From contig NZ_FNTD01000004.1 of assembly GCF_900104815.1 (NCBI RefSeq), positions 186,001 through 250,000 of the forward strand: DNA of 64,000 nt, given 5' to 3'. Source of the DNA: Streptomyces misionensis (GTDB lineage Bacteria > Actinomycetota > Actinomycetes > Streptomycetales > Streptomycetaceae). The position numbers and the translations under genes were made by a program. The notes below the pieces were generated by a model that was not told where the DNA came from, ran no database searches, and worked only from the letters and a program-made list of their open reading frames with translations. Below are positions 33,107 to 42,051 of the stretch, in pieces. The stretch's first letter is position 1; every line of letters starts with the position of its first letter.

Positions 33107-34321
33107 GTGACCCATAACGGTCGGGTGCTGGTGACGGGTGTCGGTGCGATGACGCCGCTGGGAGCCGATGCGCCGTCGTCGTGGGCGGGGCTGCTGGACG
33201 GCAAGTCGGGGGTACGGCTCCTGACGGAGGAATGGGCCGCGGACCTGCCCGTGCACGTCGCGGCCGGCCTCACGGTGGACCCCGCCTCGCTGCTCCCGAG
33301 GACCGAGGCCAGGAAGCTGGACCGCGGCGAGCAGATCGCCGTCCTCAGTGCGCGCGAAGCCTGGCAGGACGCCGGGGCGCCACAGGTCGAACCGGAACGA
33401 TGTGCCGTCGTCATCGGCACGGGGACCGGGGGCGTCCTCACCACGCTGGGCCAGGACGACGTCTTCGAACGTGCCGGGATTCGTCGGCTGTCGCCGTTCG
33501 CCGTTCCCATGCTGATGGCCAACGGGCCTGCCGCCTGGGTGAGCATGGACCTGGGTGCGAAGGGCGGCGCCAGGACCCCGGTGAGCGCTTGTGCGTCCGG
33601 GGCGGAGGCCCTCGCCCTGGGGCAGGATCTGATCCGCGGCGGGCGGGCGGACGTGGTCGTCGCGGGCGGGGTGGAGGCATGCCTGCATCCCTTCACCATC
33701 GCGGCGTTCGCCCAGATGAAGGCCCTCTCGACGCGGTCCGTGGACCCGGAGGCCGTGTCCCGCCCCTTCGACGTCGACCGGTCCGGGTTCGTCATGGGCG
33801 AGGGCGCGGGGATGATGGTGCTCGAACGCGCGGAGTTCGCCCGGGCCCGGGGAGCACGCGCGTACGGCACGCTGGCCGGCAGTGCCGTGACGTCGAGCGC
33901 GAACCACATCACGGCCTCCGACGCGGAAGGCCAGGCCTTCGCCATGGAACTGGCCCTGCGCGACGCCGACTTGACCCCGGCGGACATCGGGGTCGTGCAC
34001 GCACACGCCACCTCGACGGAGTCCGGTGACCTGGCGGAGGCGGAGGCGATCGGTCGAGTGGTCGGCGGCCACGCCGCTGTGACAGCGACGAAGTCGATGA
34101 CCGGGCACATGATGGGCGCGTCCGGAACAGTCGGCGCCATGGCCGCCGTGCTCGCCCTCGAACACGGCACGGTGCCGGCGACTCGCAACCTCGACGCACT
34201 CGACCCTCGTGTCGAACTGGACGTGGTGCGCGGCGAGCCGCGCACCGGCCGGTGGTCCGCTGCGCTGGCCAACGCGTTCGGGTTCGGCGGACACAACGTC
34301 AGCCTCGTCTTCACGGAATGA
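33107..34321 (+). CDS. beta-ketoacyl-ACP synthase II (FabF-like), orphan
   Basis: 404-residue thiolase-fold condensing enzyme. The catalytic Cys lies in PVSACASGAEAL, the two His residues in VVHAHATST and TKSMTGHMMGASG, and the C-terminal glycine-rich motif is NAFGFGGHNVSL, so the Cys-His-His triad is intact and the enzyme should make C-C bonds between acyl groups and malonyl-ACP. No ACP, malonyltransferase or ketoreductase gene is next to it, so it is a stand-alone copy rather than the housekeeping fabDHacpPF cluster. GTG 33107 is chosen because AAGGAGG lies six bases upstream; an ATG at 33077 is in frame but unsupported. Confidence 0.92.
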   Translation: MTHNGRVLVTGVGAMTPLGADAPSSWAGLLDGKSGVRLLTEEWAADLPVHVAAGLTVDPASLLPRTEARKLDRGEQIAVLSAREAWQDAGAPQVEPERCAVVIGTGTGGVLTTLGQDDVFERAGIRRLSPFAVPMLMANGPAAWVSMDLGAKGGARTPVSACASGAEALALGQDLIRGGRADVVVAGGVEACLHPFTIAAFAQMKALSTRSVDPEAVSRPFDVDRSGFVMGEGAGMMVLERAEFARARGARAYGTLAGSAVTSSANHITASDAEGQAFAMELALRDADLTPADIGVVHAHATSTESGDLAEAEAIGRVVGGHAAVTATKSMTGHMMGASGTVGAMAAVLALEHGTVPATRNLDALDPRVELDVVRGEPRTGRWSAALANAFGFGGHNVSLVFTE

Positions 34322-34395
34322 CGGCGGGGCGTCGACCAGCACACTGGACGGCAGGACTTCTTCAGGCCGGTTGCCGCCCCCCGAGCACGCGTCGG

Positions 34396-34929
34396 TCAAC
34401 CGGCCCTCCTGACCGGCGCGCTGCTCCGCCCGTGGCGCCGACCGCCGAGCTCGGCGTCGAGCGTCTCCTGGGCCACGCGCATCCTGTCGGCGTAAACAGG
34501 ATCCTGCAGACGCCGCCACATCTCTTCCTCCGCGACGTCCTCGACGTGGCTGACCACCCACCAGATGTTGCCGAAGGGGTCCTTGACGCGCCCTCCGCGC
34601 TGTCCGAAGGCGTCGTCCGCCAGGGGAGTGACGATCTGGCCGCCGGCCGCGACGGCGCGTGCGAACGCCTCGTCCGCGTCGGCGACGAACACACGCAGCA
34701 GGCTCGGTGTGGGAGGCCAGTCGGCGTGCCGGTCGAAGGCCAGCACGACCGTGTCGCCGACCCGGATCTCGCCGTGCCCGATCAGGCCGTCCTCGGTCAG
34801 CACCCGCCCCAGTTCTTCACCGCCGAACGCCTGGGTGACGAAGTCGAGAAACGCCCCGGTGTCATCGGTGACGACCCAGGGCGCAACGGTGGTGTAGCCC
34901 TCCGGAGCGGCGCTGGTCTGTCCGGGCAT
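34396..34929 (-). CDS. VOC family (glyoxalase/PhnB-like) protein
   Basis: 177-residue vicinal-oxygen-chelate fold protein of the PhnB-like group. It starts with VAPWVVTDDTGAFLDFVTQA, includes HGEIRVGDTVVLAFD and ends the domain with GGRVKDPFGNIWWV, the usual last strand of the fold. The group includes fosfomycin/bleomycin-resistance-like binders and uncharacterised dioxygenase relatives. His and Glu candidates for metal binding are present, but activity cannot be predicted. The final 25 residues are Arg-rich and probably disordered. Convergent with the FabF-like gene. Confidence 0.88.
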   Translation of the reverse strand: MPGQTSAAPEGYTTVAPWVVTDDTGAFLDFVTQAFGGEELGRVLTEDGLIGHGEIRVGDTVVLAFDRHADWPPTPSLLRVFVADADEAFARAVAAGGQIVTPLADDAFGQRGGRVKDPFGNIWWVVSHVEDVAEEEMWRRLQDPVYADRMRVAQETLDAELGGRRHGRSSAPVRRAG

Positions 34930-35031
34930 CGTGATCCTTCCGTCGCTGGTGGCTGTCGACAGCGACGATAGGTAGCCACTAGGCCTTGTGCTGTCCTAGA
35001 TGGTCACCGACGACCGAATGTGCTCGGACGG

Positions 35032-36165
35032 CTAGAAGAAGGCGGCCAAGGTGTTCTGCGTGCGGTCTTCGAGGATGGCGCGCAGCCATGGGCTGCTGCG
35101 CACGGCCGGCAATCGGGCCAAAGTGTGCTGGAACGTGCCCCAGTCGGCCCGGAACAGACGGTTGGGGAGCAGCGAGGGCGGGTCGTCGCGGAGTACGTCC
35201 TGGGGCAGGCGGCCTGACGCGGGAACCGGCAAGTCCTGCTGCGGAGAGGCCAGCCACCGCCACACCCCCAGCGGCAGGGGCACCAGGTATGCCGACGCAG
35301 TCGGGGTCTCGGGGGTCCAGAGCCGTCCTGTCTGGGGATGGACCGGTACGAGGAGGATGTCCGCGCCCGCGTCCGGGGAGGGCTGTCCGGGGCCGACCAG
35401 GACGGCGCGCCGCTTCGGGGTGCCTGTCGGCAACAGGGCGTCGAGCGCGCGTTGGAACACGTCCGTGGCCGGCCCGCCCGGGACTACCACCGGCTGCCCC
35501 TGGGAAGCGACCAGCAGGTGGGCGAGCGCATGCCCGGCTGCCGCCTCCCACTGCGGGCTCCACGACCAGTAGTGGTTCGACCCCAGCCGTCCTCCCCACG
35601 TGGCAATGGGCTCGAACGGCGATGTCCTCTCCCCCTTTGCCGCCAATTCCGCCCAGGAGAGGAGAGGTGCGGCGTGGAGACCGTCGACGGGGACGCGGTG
35701 CACGGCGTCCGCGCTGAGCCACACCGCCTGCCAGAGCGAGCAGTCGTCGACCCTGGTCGCCACCGGGAGGTCGCAGGTCCCGCAGGCCATGTTGGGCCCG
35801 TCGGCTCCGTCGAGGCCGCAGCAGGCACCGCCGCGCTTCTCGGGTATCAGCCGGGTTCCACGGATGTCACCGGGCGCGATGACGCTCGCCCCGGACGTGC
35901 TGTCGGACACGGCACGGACGGGCGCGTGGCCGGCGCGTGCCCCGCCCGGATCGACCTCGTCCCACATCCGCCGGGGCTCTCCCCACGGGTCCGGATCCAC
36001 GGCAAACGTCCCGGACTCCATGAGCACCGGAAGCTGGGCCCCGTTCCCGTACTTCTGACGGGCGTGCACGGGCAGTGAGACCTGGGACAGCGGAATGGTC
36101 AACTCGGCACCGCATCCCGCACAAACGAAAACGAACAAATGACCTCCACTGGGAAACAGAGGCAT
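35032..36165 (-). CDS. conserved hypothetical protein with zinc-ribbon-like Cys pairs
   Basis: 377-residue cytosolic protein without a recognised family. The N-terminus has CAGCGAELTIP, a CxxC that looks like half of a zinc ribbon; a second cluster around residues 110-130 (CCGLDG and CGTCDLP) could complete metal sites. The middle (GRLGSNHYWSWSPQWEAAAG) and C-terminal part (LLPNRLFRADWGTFQ) look well folded. Similar uncharacterised proteins occur in Streptomyces. No neighbour gives a functional hint; it follows two other unknown or regulatory genes on the same strand. Function unknown. Confidence 0.7.
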   Translation of the reverse strand: MPLFPSGGHLFVFVCAGCGAELTIPLSQVSLPVHARQKYGNGAQLPVLMESGTFAVDPDPWGEPRRMWDEVDPGGARAGHAPVRAVSDSTSGASVIAPGDIRGTRLIPEKRGGACCGLDGADGPNMACGTCDLPVATRVDDCSLWQAVWLSADAVHRVPVDGLHAAPLLSWAELAAKGERTSPFEPIATWGGRLGSNHYWSWSPQWEAAAGHALAHLLVASQGQPVVVPGGPATDVFQRALDALLPTGTPKRRAVLVGPGQPSPDAGADILLVPVHPQTGRLWTPETPTASAYLVPLPLGVWRWLASPQQDLPVPASGRLPQDVLRDDPPSLLPNRLFRADWGTFQHTLARLPAVRSSPWLRAILEDRTQNTLAAFF

Positions 36166-36313
36166 CGTCGCAGGTCATCGGCGGCCAGCCAACCCTCTGG
36201 CGCACGGCCGTCGACGGCGCCCTCACGAAGACGACTGCGTCAACGCGGCGATCAACACCGCCTGCTCCCGCCCAGCGACCGTGTCATCACCGCGGCAGGA
36301 ACTGGGTTGCCGC

Positions 36314-36727
36314 TCAGCGCTTCCCGGGCGGCCGCACCCAAGGCGCGAGGCGTTCGCCGGTGGCCGGCTCGCGCCAGTAACGGAAGACAGTGCCTTCGAC
36401 GATGTCGAGTTTCCCGGCGGCGATCAGGCAGGAAGCCGGCTCCGGGCCGCCCGCGTCCGCCTCGAAGGCAACGACGACGGACGGCGTCTCTCCCACCTGG
36501 TCGGCGACCAGTCGCACCTCCTGCTGCGTCGGCGCGCGGAAGACCGGATCGTGGAAGCTTGACGGGCACCTGACCAGGACCGGGTCGGCGAAGACCAACT
36601 CCAGGTGATGGGCGTACGCAAGGTCGTGCCCCGAGCCCAGACGCAACCGGCCCGCGTTCCACTCCACCACGTCCCAGTCCCACCAAGACCCCTCGGGGAG
36701 CTGGAGCGCCGTGTGGTCTCCGCTCAT
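36314..36727 (-). CDS. hypothetical protein
   Basis: 137-residue soluble protein. The beginning GSWWDWDVVEWNAGRLRLG and the middle ELVFADPVLVRCPSSFHDPV suggest a compact beta-rich fold, followed by VRLVADQVGETPSVVVAFEA. There are no membrane segments, signal or catalytic motifs that I recognise. It has protein-like composition and a start at ATG 36727. It lies 148 bases upstream of the 377-residue unknown on the same strand. Function unknown. Confidence 0.65.
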   Translation of the reverse strand: MSGDHTALQLPEGSWWDWDVVEWNAGRLRLGSGHDLAYAHHLELVFADPVLVRCPSSFHDPVFRAPTQQEVRLVADQVGETPSVVVAFEADAGGPEPASCLIAAGKLDIVEGTVFRYWREPATGERLAPWVRPPGKR

Positions 36728-36854
36728 GCGCAGGGATCCGGGAGTCGGCCGCCGTCGCGGCGCCGCCGCCCTGTTGCCTTCCGGGCGCCAGGACCAAGGA
36801 TCTGGTCTGCGGGACTGTACGCGCCTTGGTGGTGTGGGGACGAGGGGATCGGCT

Positions 36855-37238
36855 TCATCGCGGATGCGTGGTAGCGGTCTCCGCCGAGGGTCGGCTTGCG
36901 GCGTGGGTGGCGGAGATGAGCTGGGCCAGGGATGTGCGGGTCTCCGACAGGGCGCGGATCCGGTCGTCCAGGCCTTGGAGGTGATCTTCGAGGGTCGCCA
37001 GCTTGCATGCGGCGACCGTGCCGTCCCGGCGTACGCACGGCAGCAGGTCGCGGATGACCCGCGTCGGCAGGCCGGCGTCCAACAGCGCGCGAATACGGCG
37101 GACCACGGCTGGGGCGCTGTCGTCGTAGCGGCGGTGACCGCTGTCGAGGCGGTAGGACTCCAGGAGGTTCCGCTCCTCGTAGTAGCGCAGCAGTCGGACC
37201 GAGGTGTCGGTCGCGGCGGCGAGTTCGCCGATCTTCAT
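36855..37238 (-). CDS. MerR family transcriptional regulator
   Basis: 127-residue regulator. The MerR winged HTH is at the N-terminus (MKIGELAAATDTSVRLLRYY, then EERNLLESYRLDSGHRRYDD), followed by a coiled-coil dimerisation helix (LATLEDHLQGLDDRIRALSE). A single Cys (CVRRDG region and AACKL) is not arranged as a metal-sensing loop, so it is more likely an organic-ligand or stress sensor lacking a large effector domain. The perfect palindrome CCCTACAGGG at 37255-37264, 17 bases upstream, may be its own site. No divergent target gene is close; the tpg gene points toward it. Confidence 0.9.
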   Translation of the reverse strand: MKIGELAAATDTSVRLLRYYEERNLLESYRLDSGHRRYDDSAPAVVRRIRALLDAGLPTRVIRDLLPCVRRDGTVAACKLATLEDHLQGLDDRIRALSETRTSLAQLISATHAASRPSAETATTHPR

Positions 37239-37254
37239 GTGGTGCGCCTCACAA

Positions 37255-37264
37255 CCCTACAGGG
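37255..37264. promoter_or_regulatory. palindrome CCCTACAGGG upstream of merR-type gene
   Basis: A perfect 10-bp palindrome 17 bases before the MerR-type start codon. MerR proteins bind dyads between -35 and -10; autoregulation is plausible. Confidence 0.45.
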
Positions 37265-37388
37265 CTACTTCGACACCATGCTCAGCCCATACCCCGACAC
37301 CGAACCGGATGCCGCCTGAGGGGTGCCCGCGACGGATGCCGCACAGCGAACCGTGCACGGAGCAGGACCCCACGCCCAGGCTCTCTAC

Positions 37389-37946
37389 CTACAGGTCGAA
37401 CTCGACGTGCTCGACATCCGTGAAGCGGACCTCTTCCAGGCTGCCGGCGCGGCGGCCGCCGTCCTGGAAGTAGACCTCCTTGAGCCCTTCGGCGGCGATC
37501 TGCTGGAGCTGCTGGTCGCCGGCGCCGGACTGCTGGGCGTCGAAGAGGCGGGCGGCGTACTGCGGTGGGAGGGCGACGGTCAGGTGCCGGACGCGGGCGT
37601 CGTCGGTGGATCCGACGGGCGCGGTGTAGCCGATCCGGGCACGGGTGTCGATGACGATGCCGCCGGTCGTCGCCGCCGTCTGCCGTGCCTTCGCGCGGAT
37701 CTGCGGCTGCCAGCGCTTCTTCACCTCGCGTTCCAGGCGCGCGGCGAGGTCCGGGCGGGGCTTCCTGATCTGGCCTTTGACGTACCGTTCGACGGTGCGC
37801 TGGGAGACGCGCAGCAACTGGGCGACCTGCCTGGTGCCCTTGAGCTGCCTGACCAGGTAACGCATCTGTGCGGGCGCGCTCTTGGGGGCGGGCCGGGTGA
37901 ACGCCTTCTGCACGGCGGCTTCCAGGCCGTCGCCGAACAGGGTCAT
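37389..37946 (-). CDS. tpg: telomere terminal protein Tpg
   Basis: 185-residue protein matching Streptomyces Tpg in length and sequence character. Tpg becomes covalently attached to the 5' ends of linear chromosomes or plasmids, primes end patching and protects telomeres. Visible features are MTLFGDGLEAAVQKAFTRPA at the start, an HTH-like segment QVAQLLRVSQRTVERYVKG, a basic region (KKRWQPQIRAKARQ) and the C-terminal LTVALPPQYAARLFDAQ. The ATG at 37946 follows the tap stop by 11 bases with GGGAG between, so tap and tpg form the classic two-gene operon. Presence implies a linear replicon. Confidence 0.93.
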   Translation of the reverse strand: MTLFGDGLEAAVQKAFTRPAPKSAPAQMRYLVRQLKGTRQVAQLLRVSQRTVERYVKGQIRKPRPDLAARLEREVKKRWQPQIRAKARQTAATTGGIVIDTRARIGYTAPVGSTDDARVRHLTVALPPQYAARLFDAQQSGAGDQQLQQIAAEGLKEVYFQDGGRRAGSLEEVRFTDVEHVEFDL

Positions 37947-37957
37947 CGTCGTCTCCC

Positions 37958-40201
37958 CTACTCTCCGTTGTCGGCGTCGGTGACGGTGCCGTCCTTGATG
38001 TAGCGGGCGAGGTTGAGCTCCGGGGCGTCGAACCGCTCGCGGACCTCCTCGCCCCACAGGACGGTTTGGGTGCCCTCGTGCTTGACCAGGCCCGGGTTGA
38101 TGCCGAGCTTGAAGCCGCCGGGCAGCGGCTTGCCCTCCCGGTAGGGCAGGAAGTCCAGCGGGCTCGGCCCGTTCGAGGCGTAGACGACGCAGTCGGAGAG
38201 GATCGCGACGGGGTACTGCCCGGTGTACGCCGCGTGCTTGACGATCTTGCGGTGCAGGTTGATCCGGGTGCGGGAGATGACGGCCGCGCGGATGTCCGGC
38301 CGCCAGGTGGGCCGGGCCAGGGCGCGCCACGGCTCGCCGGGCCGCCAGCCCTCACCGCGCGGGCGCTCGCGCAGCTTGCCCAGGCCGCCCTTGACCGTGG
38401 CCTTGATCGCGGAGACGACGGTCGCCAGTTCCGGGTCGCGGTCCCGGTAGCCGTCCATCGCCGCGAGGAAGTCCTCGGGCGTCATGTCCGTGTGCACGCC
38501 GAGGTCGGCCATCGTGGCGAGGTAGGCGTCGCGCAGCCGCTGGTACCAGCCGTCCAGGTAGCGCCCGTTCTCCTGGCGGACGTACGCCTCGATCGGCCGG
38601 ACCTCGTAGCCGAGTTCCACCGCGTAGGCGACGGTGGGCGTCGCGTACCACGCGGGGCCCTGCGGGCGGTCGCCCTTCGGGGTGAAGGGGCTGGGCAGCA
38701 GGTCGGCCTCCAGGTCGGCCCAGGTGTCCTTGCCCGTCTTCACCCGGGACAGGTCCACATGGGAGAGGTCGACGAGCCAGGAGCCGGGCAGCTTCGGGTC
38801 GAACTCCGGCTTCCTGACATGGGTGGGGGCGCCGAGGCCGACGATCAGGCCGTTGGCGCCGGCGGCGAACGCCATGTTCACGTCGATGCCGACCAGGTGC
38901 CGCAGGGTGCATTCCGCGTCCGTCATCGGGCGCGCCCAGTCGTACGCCTCCTCGAACAGCTTCTCCTGCGGGCCGCGGACGTGGAAGCGCGGCAGGTCCT
39001 TGAGGAGCGGGTGGCCGTCGGGGGCCTCGCACGGCGCGCAGTCCACCGGGTCCTTGCCCAGCGAGCCGGGGTTGTGCTCGGCGTGCCGCCTGCCGTCGGC
39101 GTCGGGCTCGGAGGCGCGGGTCGGCGGGTGCAGCGCGGTCATGAGCTCCAGGCCGGTGACGGCGGTGGAGCCGCGCGGGGTCATGACGCGGGACGCGTAC
39201 ACCCCCAGGACGCGGGCGAGTTCGGCCGGCGGGAGCTGCGCGACGTCGCCCCAGTGGCGGGAGTCGAGCGCGTGCCAGGACGGAATGCACAGCTGGACGC
39301 AGGCCCGTTCGGAGCCCTTGGCGGGGCGGTAGATCCGGGCCCACGGGCCGAACCCGCGCTTGGTCAGCTTCCACTCCGCACGGGTCAGCTGCTTGACGAC
39401 CTTGTGCCCCTCCGGCAGGCGCCCGGCCCGCCGCTCCGCGTCCGTGAGGGCGGCGGGCAGGCCGTAGCGTTCCAGCGCGGCCTCGGTGAGGACGAGCAGC
39501 GGGTCGGCGTCCTTGCCCGGCCCGGACAGTTTCGGCTGCCCGAGCCTCGCCTCGCGCAGCGTCCACTCCACCAGGGCCGGAACGCTCTTGGCGGGCACGT
39601 CCAGGACCAGGCCGCCCGTGCAGTAGGCGAGGACCTGGCCGTCCGCGTCGACGTCGACGACCGCGAGTGGGCCGTTCTCGAATCGGGAGCCGGTGACACC
39701 CGCCGGGGTGTCGGCCGGGGCCGCCTTGCGTACGTCTGGACGACGCGGGGCGGACGGCGGCGACGGCCTGGCGGCGCGCGTCGGACGCGGCTCGGCGTGT
39801 CCGACGGCGGCGGGGGCGGTCCGAGGGGTCTCGGATACCGGCCCGTCGGGAGTGTCCGAGGCCGGGGTGGCGGTCGGAGCCGTGGCCGGGGCCTGCTGAG
39901 AGGGGGCGGACCGGCCCGTCTGTGCGGCGGGTGCCGGCTCCGGGGGCGCGGCGGGGGCGGGGTACAGCTCCGCGAGCTTGTTCAGCAGCCGCGCGTACGC
40001 TTCCCGTTCCGGCCCGCGCGGCTCGGTCGTCTTCTTGACCGACTCCCAGCCCGACACCGTCGCCCGGCGCACCTTCAGCGCGGCGGCGACTTCGTCCAGC
40101 GTCAGGCCGTGCGCGGTGCGCAACCGCTTGCGCTCCTCCGCCGGCGGCAGCGGGGACCGGGACGCGACCAGCGCATCGACCGCGTCGAACAACTCGGACA
40201 T
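37958..40201 (-). CDS. tap: telomere-associated protein Tap
   Basis: 747-residue partner of Tpg. Tap binds the 3' single-strand overhang at Streptomyces telomeres and recruits Tpg for end replication. Residues about 20-55 form an XRE-like HTH (RTAHGLTLDEVAAALKVRRA), followed by a Pro/Ala-rich linker to about 160 and a large conserved region to the end (for example LPPAELARVLGVYASRVMTP and ISRTRINLHRKIVKHAAYTG). Length agrees with characterised Tap (about 740). Start ATG 40201; its GGGAGG ribosome-binding site lies in a hairpin (40209-40237), suggesting translational control. Confidence 0.93.
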   Translation of the reverse strand: MSELFDAVDALVASRSPLPPAEERKRLRTAHGLTLDEVAAALKVRRATVSGWESVKKTTEPRGPEREAYARLLNKLAELYPAPAAPPEPAPAAQTGRSAPSQQAPATAPTATPASDTPDGPVSETPRTAPAAVGHAEPRPTRAARPSPPSAPRRPDVRKAAPADTPAGVTGSRFENGPLAVVDVDADGQVLAYCTGGLVLDVPAKSVPALVEWTLREARLGQPKLSGPGKDADPLLVLTEAALERYGLPAALTDAERRAGRLPEGHKVVKQLTRAEWKLTKRGFGPWARIYRPAKGSERACVQLCIPSWHALDSRHWGDVAQLPPAELARVLGVYASRVMTPRGSTAVTGLELMTALHPPTRASEPDADGRRHAEHNPGSLGKDPVDCAPCEAPDGHPLLKDLPRFHVRGPQEKLFEEAYDWARPMTDAECTLRHLVGIDVNMAFAAGANGLIVGLGAPTHVRKPEFDPKLPGSWLVDLSHVDLSRVKTGKDTWADLEADLLPSPFTPKGDRPQGPAWYATPTVAYAVELGYEVRPIEAYVRQENGRYLDGWYQRLRDAYLATMADLGVHTDMTPEDFLAAMDGYRDRDPELATVVSAIKATVKGGLGKLRERPRGEGWRPGEPWRALARPTWRPDIRAAVISRTRINLHRKIVKHAAYTGQYPVAILSDCVVYASNGPSPLDFLPYREGKPLPGGFKLGINPGLVKHEGTQTVLWGEEVRERFDAPELNLARYIKDGTVTDADNGE

Positions 40202-40208
40202 GGAACAC

Positions 40209-40237
40209 CTCCCGACGGCATCCTATGCCGACGGGAG
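40209..40237 (-). promoter_or_regulatory. hairpin masking the tap ribosome-binding site
   Basis: Thirteen-base arms (40209-40221 and 40225-40237) pair at 12 positions with one A-A mismatch and a 3-base loop. In the mRNA the 3' arm ends with GGGAG, the Shine-Dalgarno core of tap eight bases before its ATG. Confidence 0.7.
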
Positions 40238-40256
40238 CACGAAGCGCGCACATTCG

Positions 40257-40276
40257 GCGTACGAATCGCGTACGAA
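40257..40276. repeat. tandem direct repeat GCGTACGAA upstream of tap
   Basis: GCGTACGAA occurs at 40257-40265 and again at 40268-40276, one helical turn apart. Likely an operator near the tap-tpg promoter; Tap itself has an HTH and could bind. Confidence 0.55.
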
Positions 40277-40354
40277 AGGCGTTCCGAGATGGCTGTGGCC
40301 CGGTGCGCGGGCTGCCGTGGCCAGTCGGCCGGAACCCCGCACCGGCGACCGGTG

Positions 40355-41872
40355 TCAGGCGTCCGCGATCCAGCTGCCGTGGAAGCCGAGCGGTACCCGG
40401 CCGGGCAGGTGGATCCGGGCCAGCGGGTGGCCGGCGAAGTCCTGAGCCGAGAGGATCACCAGGTCGGTCGCGCCGCGGTCGGGGTCGTTCACGTACGACA
40501 GCACGTAGCCGTCGTCCTCGTCCCGCGCCCCGCGCCGCGGCACGAACACCGGCTCGCCGACCGCCGCGCCCCGGGGGAAGCGGTGGAGCTGCCCGTTGCC
40601 GCGCAGCATGTCGTGCTTCACCAGGTAGTCGGCGAACTTCTCGTCCGGCGGCACGCCGTCGACCGTCTCGTACGCGCGCCACATCTCGGCCGCGCTCGCG
40701 GTGTAGGCGTACCGGTGCCGACGGGAGACCAGGGCTTCGTTGATGCGGGGGAACTCCTGCGGGCGGTCGTCCAGCCTGCTGCCGCGAAGCCGGCCCGCGC
40801 GCACGTCGATCGTCCAGCGGTCGAGCGCCGGCGAACCGGTCGCGGAGGGACCGTCCATGCCGCGACCGGCCGCGTAGAACGGCGCGGGGAACCCTATGTA
40901 CTCCACCACGACCGTGTCGCCCTCGTCGTAGGCGTTGAGGGTGTGCGAGTAGTACACCGGGTCGATCTCGAACCAGCGCGTGGTGCCGCCGGTACGCGGC
41001 AACAGCCCGACGCGCATGGGGTGCCGGTCGTTCCACACGTACGGCACGATCGCGCCCGCCTCCGCGGCGGCGCCGTCGAAGGTGATCGGCACGTCCACGA
41101 TCACCACGTACTTCTCGGTGAGCGCGAAGTCGTGCATCATCGGCGCGTCCGCGACGGCGATGCGAGTGGTGCGCACCGCCCGGCCGGTCCGGTCGATCAT
41201 GATGTGCCTGACATGGTCCCAGGTGGGGTAGTACGCGATCGCGTGCAGTTCGTCGGCCACCGCGTCGTACTTGGTGTGCGCGGTGAACGCGCCCGTGAGC
41301 GTGGAGTGGAAGTCGTAGGGGCGTACGGTGTTGAGGTCGCCGTCCAGTTCGTAGGGCAGCGGCCCGCTCTCCTGCAAGGCCAGGATGCGGCCCTTGTACG
41401 GGATCACGTGCGTGTTGCACGCGAAGTCGTCGGGGGGTGCCTGGCCGGGGTAGGTCTCCCCCAGTTCCGCCGCGACCTGGGAGGACCGCACCCAGCGGTT
41501 GCGGTACCACTCCGCGCGCCCGCCGCGGAGCCGGACCCCGTGCACCATGCCGTCGCCGAGCATCCAGTGGTGAGCACGACGGACGTCCTCAAGGTGCAGT
41601 GGGTTCGGGCCGTTGCGCAGGTAGCGGCCGTCCAGGTCGTGCGGGATGCGGCCGGTCACCTCGAGGTCGAAGGCGGTCAACTCCTCGGTGACCGGCGCGA
41701 AGGCACCTTCCAGGAACGGTGTCGCCCCGGTCGTGCCCCCCGTCCCGGCCGTGGGACCCGCCTGTGCCGCGGCCGTGAAGAAGCCGGGGCCGAGACCGCT
41801 GCCGGCCACGCTGCCCGCTGCCGCGACCGCGGCGCCCTTGAGGAGCCTGCGCCGTGTGTGACTGGCCATCAT
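40355..41872 (-). CDS. carotenoid oxygenase (lignostilbene dioxygenase family), Tat-exported
   Basis: 505-residue non-haem iron dioxygenase of the carotenoid cleavage/lignostilbene family (RPE65 fold). A twin-arginine signal (HTRRRLLKG followed by a hydrophobic stretch to about 37) predicts folded export. The seven-bladed propeller domain starts PVTEELTAFDLEVTGRIP and RNGPNPLHLE; candidate iron-binding His residues occur in TWDHVRHIMI, APMMHDFALTEKY, YYSHTLNAYDEGD and at the end in PLGFHGSW. Substrates may be carotenoids, stilbenes or other phenylpropanoids; an exported enzyme points to a plant-derived phenolic. ATG 41872 with GGGGAA. The TetR gene upstream on the same strand may regulate it. 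Confidence 0.92.
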   Translation of the reverse strand: MMASHTRRRLLKGAAVAAAGSVAGSGLGPGFFTAAAQAGPTAGTGGTTGATPFLEGAFAPVTEELTAFDLEVTGRIPHDLDGRYLRNGPNPLHLEDVRRAHHWMLGDGMVHGVRLRGGRAEWYRNRWVRSSQVAAELGETYPGQAPPDDFACNTHVIPYKGRILALQESGPLPYELDGDLNTVRPYDFHSTLTGAFTAHTKYDAVADELHAIAYYPTWDHVRHIMIDRTGRAVRTTRIAVADAPMMHDFALTEKYVVIVDVPITFDGAAAEAGAIVPYVWNDRHPMRVGLLPRTGGTTRWFEIDPVYYSHTLNAYDEGDTVVVEYIGFPAPFYAAGRGMDGPSATGSPALDRWTIDVRAGRLRGSRLDDRPQEFPRINEALVSRRHRYAYTASAAEMWRAYETVDGVPPDEKFADYLVKHDMLRGNGQLHRFPRGAAVGEPVFVPRRGARDEDDGYVLSYVNDPDRGATDLVILSAQDFAGHPLARIHLPGRVPLGFHGSWIADA

Positions 41873-42051
41873 GTTTCCCCGTTCCCGTGTCGATGCCGGC
41901 GCTGTCGGCCGGACTTCGGTGACGGGAGCAACCCTCCTCCCCGGCGGCCGGTGAAGCAGTCGGCCCAGGCCCCGGATCGGGGGTGCTGTTGACACCACCG
42001 CTCCAGGCGACATGGGCCCACCGGAGGACGGCCGGGCCGGTGTAGTGCAGC

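Noticed and set aside
38066-41992. Plus-strand open frame of 1,308 codons across tap and the carotenoid oxygenase
   Set aside because: Spans two unrelated minus-strand genes with strong family matches and the tap leader; not a gene.
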